From contig NZ_FOQG01000006.1 in assembly GCF_900113685.1 (NCBI RefSeq), forward strand, positions 186,001-250,000: a stretch of DNA of 64,000 bases, given 5' to 3'. Shown in pieces: positions 32,513-41,063 of the stretch. How positions within the stretch are numbered: the first letter of the stretch is position 1; each line of letters starts with the position of its first letter. The notes beneath the pieces were generated by a model. The model ran no database searches and was not told the DNA's origin. It worked only from the letters and a program-made list of their open reading frames with translations. The position numbers were made by a program, and so were the translations under genes. The DNA is from Nocardioides psychrotolerans (GTDB taxonomy: Bacteria > Actinomycetota > Actinomycetes > Propionibacteriales > Nocardioidaceae).

Positions 32513-33432
32513 AGCTGCCCGAGAAGGTCACCATCTACGAGGTCGGCCCGCGCGACGGCCTCCAGAACGAGAAGACCCTGGTCCCCACGGACGTCAAGGC
32601 CGAGTTCGTACGACGGCTGGTCACCGCCGGCCTGCCCGTCGTGGAGGCGACCAGCTTCGTCCACCCCAGATGGGTCCCCCAGCTCGCGGATGCCGCCGAG
32701 CTGATGACGATCCTCGGCGAGGACGGTCGCGACCACCCGGTCCTGGTGCCCAACGAGCGCGGCCTGGACCGCGCGCTCGAGCTCGGCCTGCGCCACGTCG
32801 CGATCTTCGGCTCGGCGACCGAGACCTTCGCGCAGAAGAACCTCAACCGCGGCCTCGACGAGCAGTTCGCGATGTTCGAGCCCACCGTGCGCCGGGCCCG
32901 CGAGGCCGGGCTCGACGTCCGTGCCTACGTCTCGATGTGCTTCGGCGACCCGTGGGAGGGCGCGGTGCCGGTCGAGCAGGTCGTGTCCGTCGGCAAGCGG
33001 CTCTTCGACCTCGGCGCCAGCCAGCTCAGCCTGGGCGACACGATCGGCGTCGGCACGGCCAACCAGGTCACGGCGCTCGTCACGGCGTTCACCGACGCGG
33101 GCATGACGACCGACCAGCTCGCGCTGCACTTCCACGACACCTACGGCCAGGCCCTCGCCAACGCCTACGCCGGTCTCCAGGCCGGTATCACGACGTACGA
33201 CGCCAGCGCCGGCGGCCTCGGCGGCTGTCCCTATGCGAAGAGCGCGACCGGCAACCTGGCCACGGAGGACCTGGTCTGGTTGCTCACCGGGCTCGGCATC
33301 GAGCACGGCGTCGACCTCGAGCAGCTGGTCGCGACGAGCGTGTGGATGGCGGCTCAACTGGGTCGGCCGAGCCCCTCCGCGGTGGTGCGGGCCGTGGGCG
33401 GGACGCCGGGTCCGGCACAATCTCCCGGGTGA
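32509..33432 (+). CDS. Hydroxymethylglutaryl-CoA lyase
   Basis: 307 residues from GTG 32509, overlapping the carboxylase stop. Signature VGPRDGLQNE at the start, the metal site HFHDTYGQALAN, and the catalytic loop GLGGCPYAKSATGN with its Cys. It cleaves HMG-CoA to acetyl-CoA and acetoacetate, the last step of leucine breakdown. The isovaleryl-CoA dehydrogenase and methylglutaconyl-CoA hydratase needed before it are not in the window. The stop overlaps the first sulfotransferase, which seems functionally unrelated. Confidence 0.93.
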   Translation: MKLPEKVTIYEVGPRDGLQNEKTLVPTDVKAEFVRRLVTAGLPVVEATSFVHPRWVPQLADAAELMTILGEDGRDHPVLVPNERGLDRALELGLRHVAIFGSATETFAQKNLNRGLDEQFAMFEPTVRRAREAGLDVRAYVSMCFGDPWEGAVPVEQVVSVGKRLFDLGASQLSLGDTIGVGTANQVTALVTAFTDAGMTTDQLALHFHDTYGQALANAYAGLQAGITTYDASAGGLGGCPYAKSATGNLATEDLVWLLTGLGIEHGVDLEQLVATSVWMAAQLGRPSPSAVVRAVGGTPGPAQSPG

Positions 33433-34532
33433 GTGCCGCCGCGGGTCCGAAGCGCAAGGTCTACCTGCACATCGGTGCTCCCAAGACCGGCACCACCTAC
33501 GTGCAGGACCGGCTCAGCCTCAACGCCAAGAGCCTGGCCGCCCACGGCGTCCACTTCCCGACCCGGTCGCCGATGCTCAGCGCCGGGCTCTTCCACTTCC
33601 GCGCCGCGCTCGACCTGCTCGGCCAGGACTGGGGCGGTCCGGCGGGCCACGCGGAGGGCAGCTGGGACGCGCTCGTGAGGCGTGTGAAGCGGCGATCCGG
33701 CACCGTCGTCATCAGCCACGAGATCCTCGCCCCGGCGACCCGGGACGCGATCCTCAAGGCCAAGCGCGACCTGGCCGGCAGCGAGATCCATGTCGTCTAC
33801 AGCGCCCGCGACCTCGCCCGCCAGCTGCCGGCGGCGTGGCAGGAGAGCGTCAAGCAGGGCCGCAAGTGGACCTACCGGCGCTTCCTCGGCCGGGTGGAGC
33901 ACGGCAAGCCGTGGTTCTACCGCGCGCTCGACCTGCCGACCGTCCTCGAGGCCTGGGGCGCCGGCATCGACCCGGCCCACGTCCACGTCGTCACGGTGCC
34001 ACCGAAGGGCGCACCCCGGGACCTGCTGTGGGCGCGCTACTGCGAGGTCCTGGGCATCGACCCGGCCTGGGCGCCGCGCGACAGCGACCGGCTCAACCAG
34101 TCGCTCGGGGTCGCCGAGACCCAGGTGATCCGCAAGCTCAACCGGCGCATGGACCGTGCGACGCGACGCGAAGCCTCCTACGACGGGCTGATCCGCGAGA
34201 TGCTCGCCCAGAACGAGCTGGTCGGCCGTGTCTCCCAGCCCGTGCGGATGCCGCCCCGGCTCCAGCCGTGGGCCGAGGCGGAGGCCCAGCGCTGGGTCGA
34301 GTGGATCCGGGCCAGCGGGGTCGACGTCGTCGGCGACGTCGAGGACCTGCGGCCGCTGCCGCTCGCCGAGGACGTCATTTTCGTCAACCCCGACAAGGTC
34401 TCCACCAAGCAGCAGCTCCGCATCGCGATGGACGCGCTCTCCGCGATGACCCGCGAGGCCGCCCGGCGCCCCGACCCGGACCAGCAGCTGATCAGCAAGG
34501 TCCGCACGCAGGCCAAGAGGATGCGCCAGTGA
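33429..34532 (+). CDS. Sulfotransferase-family protein (first of the cluster)
   Basis: 367 residues from GTG 33429. The N-terminal PAPS 5'-phosphosulfate loop is YLHIGAPKTGTTYVQDRL, followed by VVISHEIL. The 3'-phosphate-binding region is VYSARDLARQLPAAWQES. The rest is alpha-helical and basic at the C-terminus. Enzymes of this type transfer sulfate from PAPS to sugars or lipids, and actinobacterial ones sulfate cell-surface glycolipids. It is coupled to the next two genes, and a close paralogue is encoded at 35697. The acceptor is unknown. Confidence 0.85.
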   Translation: MSAAAGPKRKVYLHIGAPKTGTTYVQDRLSLNAKSLAAHGVHFPTRSPMLSAGLFHFRAALDLLGQDWGGPAGHAEGSWDALVRRVKRRSGTVVISHEILAPATRDAILKAKRDLAGSEIHVVYSARDLARQLPAAWQESVKQGRKWTYRRFLGRVEHGKPWFYRALDLPTVLEAWGAGIDPAHVHVVTVPPKGAPRDLLWARYCEVLGIDPAWAPRDSDRLNQSLGVAETQVIRKLNRRMDRATRREASYDGLIREMLAQNELVGRVSQPVRMPPRLQPWAEAEAQRWVEWIRASGVDVVGDVEDLRPLPLAEDVIFVNPDKVSTKQQLRIAMDALSAMTREAARRPDPDQQLISKVRTQAKRMRQ

Positions 34533-34542
34533 GGGTCCCGTG

Positions 34543-35700
34543 ATGACCGTCAGCGGCGAGCGGCGCGCCTGGGGCTGGGTCGCGCACCTGCGCGACGGCG
34601 GCACGACGCCCTGGGCCGACTGGCGCGGGGAGGGCACCCGTGAGGGCGTCTACCTCCCCGGCGCCCAGCAGCTCGAGCTCCTCCGCCGCCTCCACCTCGC
34701 CGCGCACCGCGACGGAGGCCGCCCCTCCCCACGCCTGGTCGAGCGGATCGTCGAGGCGAGTGCCCCGGGCCGGGGCACGCCCGACCTGGAGCTGGTCGGT
34801 GCGACCGACGCCTCGCCGTTCGGGCCTAGGCCGGTCGACCCGGTCGACCTGCCCGACGCCGAGCTGACCCGCGTCGCCACCAGCCTGATCGCCGAGGACC
34901 TGGTCGCGGCGGGCGCGCGTCGTCCGCACGAGGCGTCGCCCCTGATCCGGCCCTGGCGCACCCGCTACCGCCTCGTCGGCGACCCCTGGCTGGCCGACCC
35001 CGTGCGCGAGGCCCTGGTCGCCCGGGGACGACCCCCCGGCGGGCGCGGGTCCGTGGTCGTCGTGCTGGGCCGCGACGTCGCCACGATGGTCGCCGACGCC
35101 TGGACGTCGCGCTGCTTCGACGAGGGCTCGGTGCCGTGGCGCGAGTGGCTGGACCCCTTCGCGGCCGGCCACCGCGTGCCTCCGCGCGTCGACCTCGAGC
35201 GGGCGGCGGCCACCTGGGCCCGCCGCGTCGGTCCGGCCCGGGTGCGCGTGGTCCTGGACCCGGGCGCCCTGCCCCGACTGCTCGGCCAACGACGGGCACA
35301 GCGACGACGACGGGCACAGCGACGAGCCCTGCCGCAGCCGCCCGCCCTCGCTGCCGACGCGGTCGACCTCGCCCGCCAGGTGGCAGCCGTGCTGGGCCTG
35401 CTGGTGCTGCCGTCGCAGCGCGCCGACCTGCTCCGCCACACCTTCCTCCCCCGGCTCCTCGACGCGCCCGGACCGCCGTTGCTGCTGCCGGCCGAGCACG
35501 CGGAGTGGGCCACGCAGCGAGCCGTGCGGATGCGCGATCGGATGCTCCGCGCTGGCTACGCTGTCCACGGCGACCCCGACCGGCTCGTGCCGCGGCCCGA
35601 AGCGGTCGCGCCGGCCGGCGCGTCGGGTCCCACCGACGCCGGGGTGCTCGCCCTGGCCGTCCGACTGATGCTCGACGAGACGCAAGGAGGCAGCCCGTGA
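34543..35700 (+). CDS. Divergent sulfotransferase-like protein lacking the PAPS loop
   Basis: 385 residues from ATG 34543 (GAGGG 7 nt upstream). No P-loop is present. The middle, VVVVLGRDVATMVADAW and VPWREWLD, then ERAAATWARRVGPARVRVVL, lines up with the neighbours' VHVVLSVRDLVRQVPAEWQ, ISYARFLRQ and DILNRWGHDLPPEHVHLVTV. I therefore read it as a degenerate relative, perhaps a non-catalytic partner. An 18-bp tandem duplication at 35289-35324 (ACGACGGGCACAGCGACG) adds an Arg/Gln-rich stretch. Homology is inferred by eye from short motifs. Confidence 0.65.
   Translation: MTVSGERRAWGWVAHLRDGGTTPWADWRGEGTREGVYLPGAQQLELLRRLHLAAHRDGGRPSPRLVERIVEASAPGRGTPDLELVGATDASPFGPRPVDPVDLPDAELTRVATSLIAEDLVAAGARRPHEASPLIRPWRTRYRLVGDPWLADPVREALVARGRPPGGRGSVVVVLGRDVATMVADAWTSRCFDEGSVPWREWLDPFAAGHRVPPRVDLERAAATWARRVGPARVRVVLDPGALPRLLGQRRAQRRRRAQRRALPQPPALAADAVDLARQVAAVLGLLVLPSQRADLLRHTFLPRLLDAPGPPLLLPAEHAEWATQRAVRMRDRMLRAGYAVHGDPDRLVPRPEAVAPAGASGPTDAGVLALAVRLMLDETQGGSP
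35289..35324 (+). repeat. 18-bp tandem duplication inside the middle cluster gene
   Basis: ACGACGGGCACAGCGACG occurs twice back to back. It encodes the Arg-rich GQRRAQRRRRAQRRA segment and keeps the frame, so it is likely a length-variable linker. Confidence 0.8.
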
Positions 35701-36911
35701 CCCGCCGCCTCCTCCTGCACGTGGGCACCCCCAAGACCGGCACGTCCTACCTCCAGGACGTCCTGCACCGCAACCGGCGCACCCTGGCGGCGGCCGGCAT
35801 CAGCTATCCCGCCGACCGGTTCGACGCCCACTTCCTGGCTGCGCTGGACCTGATGCGACTGCCGTGGGGCGGGCTCGAGACCGAGGCGATCGGCGCGTGG
35901 GACCGGCTGGCCGAGCAGGTCCGCGACCACCACGGCACCTCGATCATCAGCCACGAGATCTTCGCCGCCGCTTCCCGCTCCCAGGTCGGCCGGGCGCTGC
36001 GCGACCTCGGCCACGACGACGGCACCGAGGTCCACGTGGTGCTCTCCGTGCGCGACCTGGTGCGCCAGGTCCCCGCGGAGTGGCAGGAGAACGTCAAGCA
36101 CCGCAGCTCGATCAGCTATGCCCGCTTCCTGCGCCAGGTCCAGGACCCGGCACGTGAGGGCCGCATCGCGAGCTGGTTCTGGAGCGTCCAGGAGATCCCC
36201 GACATCCTCAACCGCTGGGGCCACGACCTGCCGCCCGAGCACGTCCACCTCGTCACGGTGCCGCCGCCCGGCGGTCCGCCCGAGGTGCTGTGGGAACGCT
36301 TCAGCGAGGCGTTCGGCCTCGGCGGCCTCGACCTCGACCTCGAGGCCGAGCGGGTCAACCCCTCGCTCGGCGTGCCCGAGACCGCGCTGATCCGCCGCAT
36401 CAACGCCGCCGCCAACCGCCAGCTCCCGCCGGCCGACTACCGCCCACTGGTCCGCGAGCTGCTGGCCCACCAGACCCTCTCGCAGCGCACCGGCTCCCCC
36501 CGCCTTGCGCTCCCGCCCGAGGTGCATCCGTGGGTGCGCGAGCTCGAGGACTCGTGGGTGGCCGAGATCCGCGAACGCGGCTACGACGTCGTCGGTGACC
36601 TCGCCGACCTCGAGGGCGGGCCGCCTCCGACCGCCTGGGCCGACCCCGACCAGCCCTCGGAGAAGCAGGTCGCGGGTGCCGCGGTCGACGCCATCAAGGC
36701 GCTCCTGCTGGAGAACGGCCGTCTCCAGCAGGAGGCCGCCCGGTTGCGCGGCGACCTCGACGCCGCCCACCACGACCTGGAGCGGTCCTACCTGCGCCCG
36801 ACGTATCGGCTCCGGGAGAAGGCCGTTCGTCGCCTGCAGGACGCACGCCTCGGCCGCGTCGCGCTCAGGGCCTACCGGGTGGGGCGGGGCAGGAGCTCCC
36901 GGTCGGCGTAG
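35697..36911 (+). CDS. Sulfotransferase-family protein (third of the cluster)
   Basis: 404 residues from GTG 35697, overlapping the previous stop. PAPS loop LLLHVGTPKTGTSYLQDVL, then SIISHEIFAAASRSQVGRAL and VLSVRDLVRQVPAEWQENVK. It is clearly paralogous to the gene at 33429, including VHLVTVPPPGGPPEVLW and NPSLGVPETALIRRIN. An extra C-terminal coiled-coil-like helix (LLLENGRLQQEAARLRGDLD) and a basic tail follow. Its last 40 nt overlap the convergent EcsC gene. Probable PAPS-dependent sulfation of a surface compound. Confidence 0.87.
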   Translation: MTRRLLLHVGTPKTGTSYLQDVLHRNRRTLAAAGISYPADRFDAHFLAALDLMRLPWGGLETEAIGAWDRLAEQVRDHHGTSIISHEIFAAASRSQVGRALRDLGHDDGTEVHVVLSVRDLVRQVPAEWQENVKHRSSISYARFLRQVQDPAREGRIASWFWSVQEIPDILNRWGHDLPPEHVHLVTVPPPGGPPEVLWERFSEAFGLGGLDLDLEAERVNPSLGVPETALIRRINAAANRQLPPADYRPLVRELLAHQTLSQRTGSPRLALPPEVHPWVRELEDSWVAEIRERGYDVVGDLADLEGGPPPTAWADPDQPSEKQVAGAAVDAIKALLLENGRLQQEAARLRGDLDAAHHDLERSYLRPTYRLREKAVRRLQDARLGRVALRAYRVGRGRSSRSA

Positions 36912-37552
36912 CGGCCGATCTTCCACGTGAGGTAGCCGTCGGCGCCCATGCCGACGACCCCGCCCACCACGGGCACGCGGCGGCCGATGGTGATCGCGAG
37001 TCGCTTGCCGGCGACCTTGGTGATCAGGTCGGAGGCGACCTCGGTGGAGATGACCACGTCGATGCTGGCGTCGTGCACGGGCGCGGTAGCCAGCGCCATC
37101 GGCGGTGCGGGGATCTTCTTCTTCTTGACCATCGACGTCACCGCGTCCTCGCCGAGCATCGCGACGAGGATCGCGTTGCGGACGCGCGGGTCGTCGAGGT
37201 CGTAGCCGCGGAGGTGGGCGATGCCGGCGATCATCCGGCACTGGATCAGGGCGAGGCCGGTGATGTTGGCCGGGATCGTCACCGCGGCCGTGACGAGGCC
37301 GCCGATGTTGGTCATGAAGCCCTGGGCGCCCGCGTAGCGGACGTGGTTCTCGATGACCTCCTTGACCGCCTTGTCGACGTCGCCCTTCTGCTCATCGAGC
37401 TGCTTGTCGGCGGCCTTGGCCGCGGGTGGCAGCGGGCCGACCCCGACGATGGCGCGGTGCAGCGCCTCGCGGACGAAGGACGCCGTGAGGCCCGGCGCGA
37501 GGCCGGCCACCCTCGGTGCCAGCTGCTTGCCGACTGACTTCGTGACTCCCAT
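36872..37552 (-). CDS. EcsC family protein
   Basis: 226 residues from ATG 37552; GTG 37591 would add 13. The EcsC-family pattern is visible in HVRYAGAQGFMTNIGGLVTA, then IPANITGLALIQCRMIAGIAHLRGYDL and VPVVGGVVGMGADGYLT. EcsC is the third component of the Bacillus Ecs system, but actinobacterial homologues stand alone and have no assigned function. Mixed hydrophobic helices suggest membrane association. The 3' ends of this gene and the sulfotransferase overlap tail to tail. Confidence 0.8.
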   Translation of the reverse strand: MGVTKSVGKQLAPRVAGLAPGLTASFVREALHRAIVGVGPLPPAAKAADKQLDEQKGDVDKAVKEVIENHVRYAGAQGFMTNIGGLVTAAVTIPANITGLALIQCRMIAGIAHLRGYDLDDPRVRNAILVAMLGEDAVTSMVKKKKIPAPPMALATAPVHDASIDVVISTEVASDLITKVAGKRLAITIGRRVPVVGGVVGMGADGYLTWKIGRYADRELLPRPTR

Positions 37553-37608
37553 GCCCCCGATCCTAGTGAGGCGATCCCAGCCCCGGCTCACCCACTACGG
37601 TCGGTCTC

Positions 37609-38301
37609 GTGTCACCGACCGAGCCGACCCCGAGCCGTTGGGTCTTCGGTGATCCCGCCGGGTTCGACCCCGACGACGACCTGGTGGGCGTCGGCGCCGA
37701 CCTCGAGCCGGGCACCCTCCTGGCGGCCTACCGCCGCGGGCTGTTCCCCATGCCGGTGGGGGAGCCGGGCGATCCGATGTGTTGGTTCAGTCCCGTACGA
37801 CGAGGGGTGCTGGAGCTGGACGAGCTGCAGGTCTCGCGGTCCCTGCGGCGCTCGGCCCGCGACTTCGAGGTCCGGGTCGACACCGCGCTGCCGGAGGTCA
37901 TCGACGCCTGCGGTGACCCCCGACGGCCCCAGGGCTGGATCGACGACGACATCCGCTCGGCGTACCTCCGGCTGGGCGAGCTGGGCTGGGCCCACTCGGT
38001 GGAGGTGTGGCGCGACGGCCGTCTGGAGGGCGGGCTGTACGGACTGACCATCGGTGGGCTCTTCGCCGGGGAGTCGATGTTCCACCGCGCTCGTGATGCC
38101 TCCAAGGTGGCCCTCGTGGGGCTGGTCGACCTGCTCTCGGCGGCGCCACCCGGGGAGCGGTTGATCGACACCCAGTGGGTGACGCCCCACCTGGCGACGC
38201 TGGGGGTGAAGGAGATCGCGCGCGACGACTACCTGGCGCGACTGCCCCGACTGTTCACCTCCGCTTCGCCGGACCTCTCGACTCCGACGCGGCGACTGTG
38301 A
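37609..38301 (+). CDS. aat: Leucyl/phenylalanyl-tRNA-protein transferase
   Basis: 230 residues from GTG 37609. Family motifs: GLFPMPVGE, WFSPVRRGVLELDELQVSRS, GWIDDDIRSAYLRLGELGWAHSVEVW, GGLYGLTIGGLFAGESMFH and LIDTQWVTPHLATLG. It attaches Leu or Phe from aminoacyl-tRNA to N-terminal Lys or Arg of proteins, marking them for ClpAP/ClpS degradation (N-end rule). The gene faces away from EcsC with a 56-nt gap. Confidence 0.96.
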   Translation: MSPTEPTPSRWVFGDPAGFDPDDDLVGVGADLEPGTLLAAYRRGLFPMPVGEPGDPMCWFSPVRRGVLELDELQVSRSLRRSARDFEVRVDTALPEVIDACGDPRRPQGWIDDDIRSAYLRLGELGWAHSVEVWRDGRLEGGLYGLTIGGLFAGESMFHRARDASKVALVGLVDLLSAAPPGERLIDTQWVTPHLATLGVKEIARDDYLARLPRLFTSASPDLSTPTRRL

Positions 38302-38365
38302 CTGAATGTCGTGCCGACGGGGCATGAACTGCGCTCCGCCGCCCCGACCCGAGGAGCTCGCCTGC

Positions 38366-38815
38366 ATGACCCTCACGACACGTGTCCTGACCTCCACCGC
38401 CCTCGCCGCCCTGCTGTCCGGCTCGTTGGTCGCTTGTGGCGACGACGACCCGACGTCCGCGGCCGACGAGCCGGTGACCGCTGCCCTGACCGCGGACTTC
38501 TGCGCGGCCCTGGGCAACGTCGCGGCCGCCTACGGCGAGGTGGCGCCGGACGACCTCACCGAGGAGGCCGTGCAGGCGATCAAGGGGACGGTGACCGAGC
38601 TGGTCGAGGTCGGCACCCCCGACGACATGTCCGACGACGCGGAGGAGGGCTTCGTGCTCGTCACGAGCGAGGTCCTCGACCTGGCCGACGACGTCACGCT
38701 CGACGAGCTCGAGCAGGCCGGTGAGGACTTCAGCGGGGCTGACGAGGAGAAGGCAGACGCCTTCGACGACTATGTGGACCAGACGTGTGATGACGCGTCG
38801 GGAGAGGACGAGTGA
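38366..38815 (+). CDS. Acidic lipoprotein, first of a tandem pair
   Basis: 149 residues from ATG 38366, with GAGGAG 9 nt upstream. Signal peptide and lipobox SLVACG (Cys at about 24), then a very acidic mature part. It shares a plan with the next gene: DFC near the start, GTPDDMSDDAEEGFVL in the middle, and a late Cys (TCDDA). The two conserved Cys probably form a disulfide. The stop overlaps the next GTG. No known family. Confidence 0.78.
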   Translation: MTLTTRVLTSTALAALLSGSLVACGDDDPTSAADEPVTAALTADFCAALGNVAAAYGEVAPDDLTEEAVQAIKGTVTELVEVGTPDDMSDDAEEGFVLVTSEVLDLADDVTLDELEQAGEDFSGADEEKADAFDDYVDQTCDDASGEDE

Positions 38816-39321
38816 CAAGGATGAGGATCATGACGGGCACCAAGACCACGACGACCATGAAGACGGCGGGAGCGGCCGCTGCGCTCGCCCTGGTCCTCGC
38901 AGGCTGCGGCGGCGGTGGCGCCTCGGGCGCCCCCACCGACGCCTCGCAGGACGAGTTCTGCGAGAAGTACACGAGCGGCTTCGTCGGCGCCTTCGAGGAG
39001 ATCGACCCGGAGGCCTCCGAGCAGGAGCAGGCCGAGGCGATCCTCGAGTCGCTCAAGTCGTGGGCCGACGAGATGGCGGACCTCGGCACCCCCGAGGAGA
39101 TGTCCGACGAGGCCCGCGACGGTTTCGAGCTCACCATCCAGAGCATCCAGGACCTCAACGCCGACGACCTCCAGGACGAGGAGGCCATGGCCGAGCTCGA
39201 GGACAAGCTGTCCGGGGACGACAAGAAGGCCGCCGCGGCCCTGCAGACCTACGTCACCGACAACTGCGACTTCGGTGGTCTGCCCGAGGGGCTCGAGTCC
39301 CCCAGCCTGCCCTCGGAGTGA
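38812..39321 (+). CDS. Acidic lipoprotein, second of a tandem pair
   Basis: 169 residues from GTG 38812 (GTGA overlap) or 166 from ATG 38821. Lipobox LVLAGC, then EFCEKYTSGFVGAFEEIDPE, LGTPEEMSDEARDGFELTI and YVTDNCDF, matching the first protein position by position, so the pair arose by duplication. The predicted fold is a helical bundle with one disulfide. A strong terminator follows. Cell-surface, function unknown. Confidence 0.8.
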   Translation: MTRMRIMTGTKTTTTMKTAGAAAALALVLAGCGGGGASGAPTDASQDEFCEKYTSGFVGAFEEIDPEASEQEQAEAILESLKSWADEMADLGTPEEMSDEARDGFELTIQSIQDLNADDLQDEEAMAELEDKLSGDDKKAAAALQTYVTDNCDFGGLPEGLESPSLPSE

Positions 39322-39332
39322 CCTGACACGAG

Positions 39333-39370
39333 CCGCCCCGCTGGACCTCCGGGTCCGGCGGGGCGGTTCC
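39333..39370 (+). terminator. Rho-independent-like terminator after the lipoprotein pair
   Basis: CCGCCCCGCTGGACC (39333-39347) pairs with GGTCCGGCGGGGCGG (39352-39366) around TCCG, with only one G-T wobble, and is followed by TTCC. Convergent with the rhodanese gene, it may serve both. Confidence 0.8.
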
Positions 39371-39420
39371 GTCCCATTTGCACGGAACCACACGGCTGCC
39401 GTGCGAGAAGTCGGCCCGCG

Positions 39421-39756
39421 TCACACCACCTGCGGGACCTGGCCGTTGTCGCTGACCATCGGCCGGCCGGCAGCGGCCCAGTCGAGCATCCCGCCGTCGA
39501 GGTTGACCACGTCGTAGCCCTGCTGCGCGAGGTAGCCGACCGCCTGGCCCGATCGGCCACCCACCTTGCACACGACCAGCGTCTGCCCTGGCGGCAGGTC
39601 GGAGAGGCGCTCGGTGAGCTCGCCCAGGGGCACGTGCACCGCACCCTCGATGTGGCCGTGCTCCCACTCGACCGGCTCGCGCACGTCGAGCACGGCCAGC
39701 CCCTCGGGCAGGGGGTGGGGGACGGCGTCGATGGAGACGGTGGGGATGCCGGTCAT
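39421..39756 (-). CDS. Rhodanese-like sulfur-carrier protein
   Basis: 111 residues from ATG 39756, preceded by AAAGG; GTG 39771 overlaps the glycosylase stop. Single rhodanese domain: LDVREPVEWEHGHIEGAVHV and the active loop VVCKVGGRS (catalytic Cys), then GYDVVNLDGGMLDW. The loop CKVGGR is of the single-domain GlpE/PspE kind. It moves sulfane sulfur or has a regulatory role. It is transcribed with the upstream Fpg/Nei gene. Confidence 0.9.
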   Translation of the reverse strand: MTGIPTVSIDAVPHPLPEGLAVLDVREPVEWEHGHIEGAVHVPLGELTERLSDLPPGQTLVVCKVGGRSGQAVGYLAQQGYDVVNLDGGMLDWAAAGRPMVSDNGQVPQVV

Positions 39757-39767
39757 GGGATGACCTT

Positions 39768-40634
39768 TCACTTGAGGAGCTTGCTCATGCGCCGGTCGGC
39801 GAGAGGCTTGCCGCCGGTCTGGCAGGTAGGGCAGTACTGCAACGAGGAGTCGGCGAAGGAGACCTCACGCACGACGTCGCCGCAGACACCGCAGGCCTGG
39901 CCGGTGCGGCCGTGGACGGCGAGGTTGGACTTCTTCTCCCCCTTGAGCTGGCTGGCCGCCAGGCCACGCGAGCGCTCGACGGCGTCGCCGAGCACCCCGC
40001 GGATCGCCGCGTAGAGGGTCTCCACCTCGGCGTCGTCGAGGCTGTTGGCGGGCTTGAACGGCGACATCCTCGCGGCGTGGAGCAGCTCGTCGCTGTAGGC
40101 GTTCCCGATGCCGGCGATCGTGCTCTGGTAGCGCAGGACCCCCTTGAGCTGCTTGCGTCCCTCGGCCTCGAGGATGCCGCGCAGCACCTCGATGGTGAAC
40201 TCGTCGGCGAGCGGGTCCGGGCCCAGGCGGGCGATGCCCGGTACGTCGGCGGGGTCGCGGACGACGTACATCGCCAATGACTTCTTGGTGCCCGCCTCGG
40301 TGACGTCGAGGCCGGTGCCGTCGTCGAGGACGATGCGCGCGGCCATGGGGGACTTGTTGCTCGGCTTGGGCGGGAGTGCGGGCACCTCGTCGCGCCAGCG
40401 GATCCAGCCGGCACGGGCCAGGTGCAGGCAGAGGTGCAGCCCGGAGGCCTCGATGTCGAGGAACTTGCCGTGCCGGGTGACGCCGTCGACGAGGGTGCCG
40501 TCGAGCGCGGAGAGCGGGGGGTCGTAGGTCTTCAGGGCGCTGAAGGCGGCGAGGTGGATCGTGGTGATCGCACGTCCCTCCAGCCGGCCCCGGAGGTCCA
40601 GGGTCAGGGCTTCCACCTCGGGCAGCTCGGGCAC
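39768..40634 (-). CDS. Fpg/Nei family DNA glycosylase/AP lyase
   Basis: 288 residues. Start GTG 40634 gives the required N-terminal Pro-Glu (PELPEVEALT), whose Pro is the Schiff-base nucleophile. The beta-hairpin Lys lies in THRHGKFLDI-like VTRHGKFLDIE. The helix-two-turn-helix is STIAGIGNAYSDELLHAARM, and a CxxC-x16-CxxC zinc finger (CGVC ... CPTC) closes the protein. It removes oxidised bases and nicks the site. Several Fpg/Nei paralogues occur in actinobacteria; which subfamily this is cannot be fixed by eye. Confidence 0.92.
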   Translation of the reverse strand: MPELPEVEALTLDLRGRLEGRAITTIHLAAFSALKTYDPPLSALDGTLVDGVTRHGKFLDIEASGLHLCLHLARAGWIRWRDEVPALPPKPSNKSPMAARIVLDDGTGLDVTEAGTKKSLAMYVVRDPADVPGIARLGPDPLADEFTIEVLRGILEAEGRKQLKGVLRYQSTIAGIGNAYSDELLHAARMSPFKPANSLDDAEVETLYAAIRGVLGDAVERSRGLAASQLKGEKKSNLAVHGRTGQACGVCGDVVREVSFADSSLQYCPTCQTGGKPLADRRMSKLLK

Positions 40635-40708
40635 GTCGGCGATTCTAGGTCGAGAACGGCTCGTGTCGAACCGGTGACACGAGGAGCCGTCACGGCGCAT
40701 GATGGGGC

Positions 40709-40990
40709 ATGTCCGCCGCACGCCCGCTGCCTGAGACGGGGTCGATCTACCTCGACGCCCGCGGTCAGGACCGTGCCCTGCGCATCTCGTGGCACCAGGA
40801 GGCCGCGGTCGTGGTGCTCTCGCTGTGGCGCGACAACCTCTGCACGGGCTCCTTCCGGCTCGCCGTCGACGAGGTCCCCGACCTGATCGACCTGCTGCGT
40901 GCGGGGCTCGACAAGTCCTTCGCCTCGATCTACCGCCCCGACCCGCACGACACCCTCGACGACACCGCCGTTCGGCCCCGGGTCAGCTGA
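40709..40990 (+). CDS. Small conserved protein of unknown function
   Basis: 93 residues. ISWHQEAAVVVLSLWRDNLC and GSFRLAVDEVPDLIDLLRAG suggest a small beta-sheet domain with one helix. Similar short proteins are widespread in actinobacteria and unnamed. It is divergent from the glycosylase gene with a 74-nt gap. No further function can be read. Confidence 0.7.
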   Translation: MSAARPLPETGSIYLDARGQDRALRISWHQEAAVVVLSLWRDNLCTGSFRLAVDEVPDLIDLLRAGLDKSFASIYRPDPHDTLDDTAVRPRVS

Positions 40991-41021
40991 GGCCGCGACG
41001 CGCCGAGCAGCCCTCGATCGG

Positions 41022-41037
41022 GCAATCTAAGGATTGC
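41022..41037 (+). promoter_or_regulatory. Small palindrome upstream of the AAA ATPase gene
   Basis: GCAATC at 41022-41027 and GATTGC at 41032-41037 form an inverted repeat with loop TAAG, about 26 nt before the ATG. It could be an operator; no regulator is known. Confidence 0.35.
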
Positions 41038-41063
41038 GCTAGAGAGCCGGATAGCGTCCTCAC

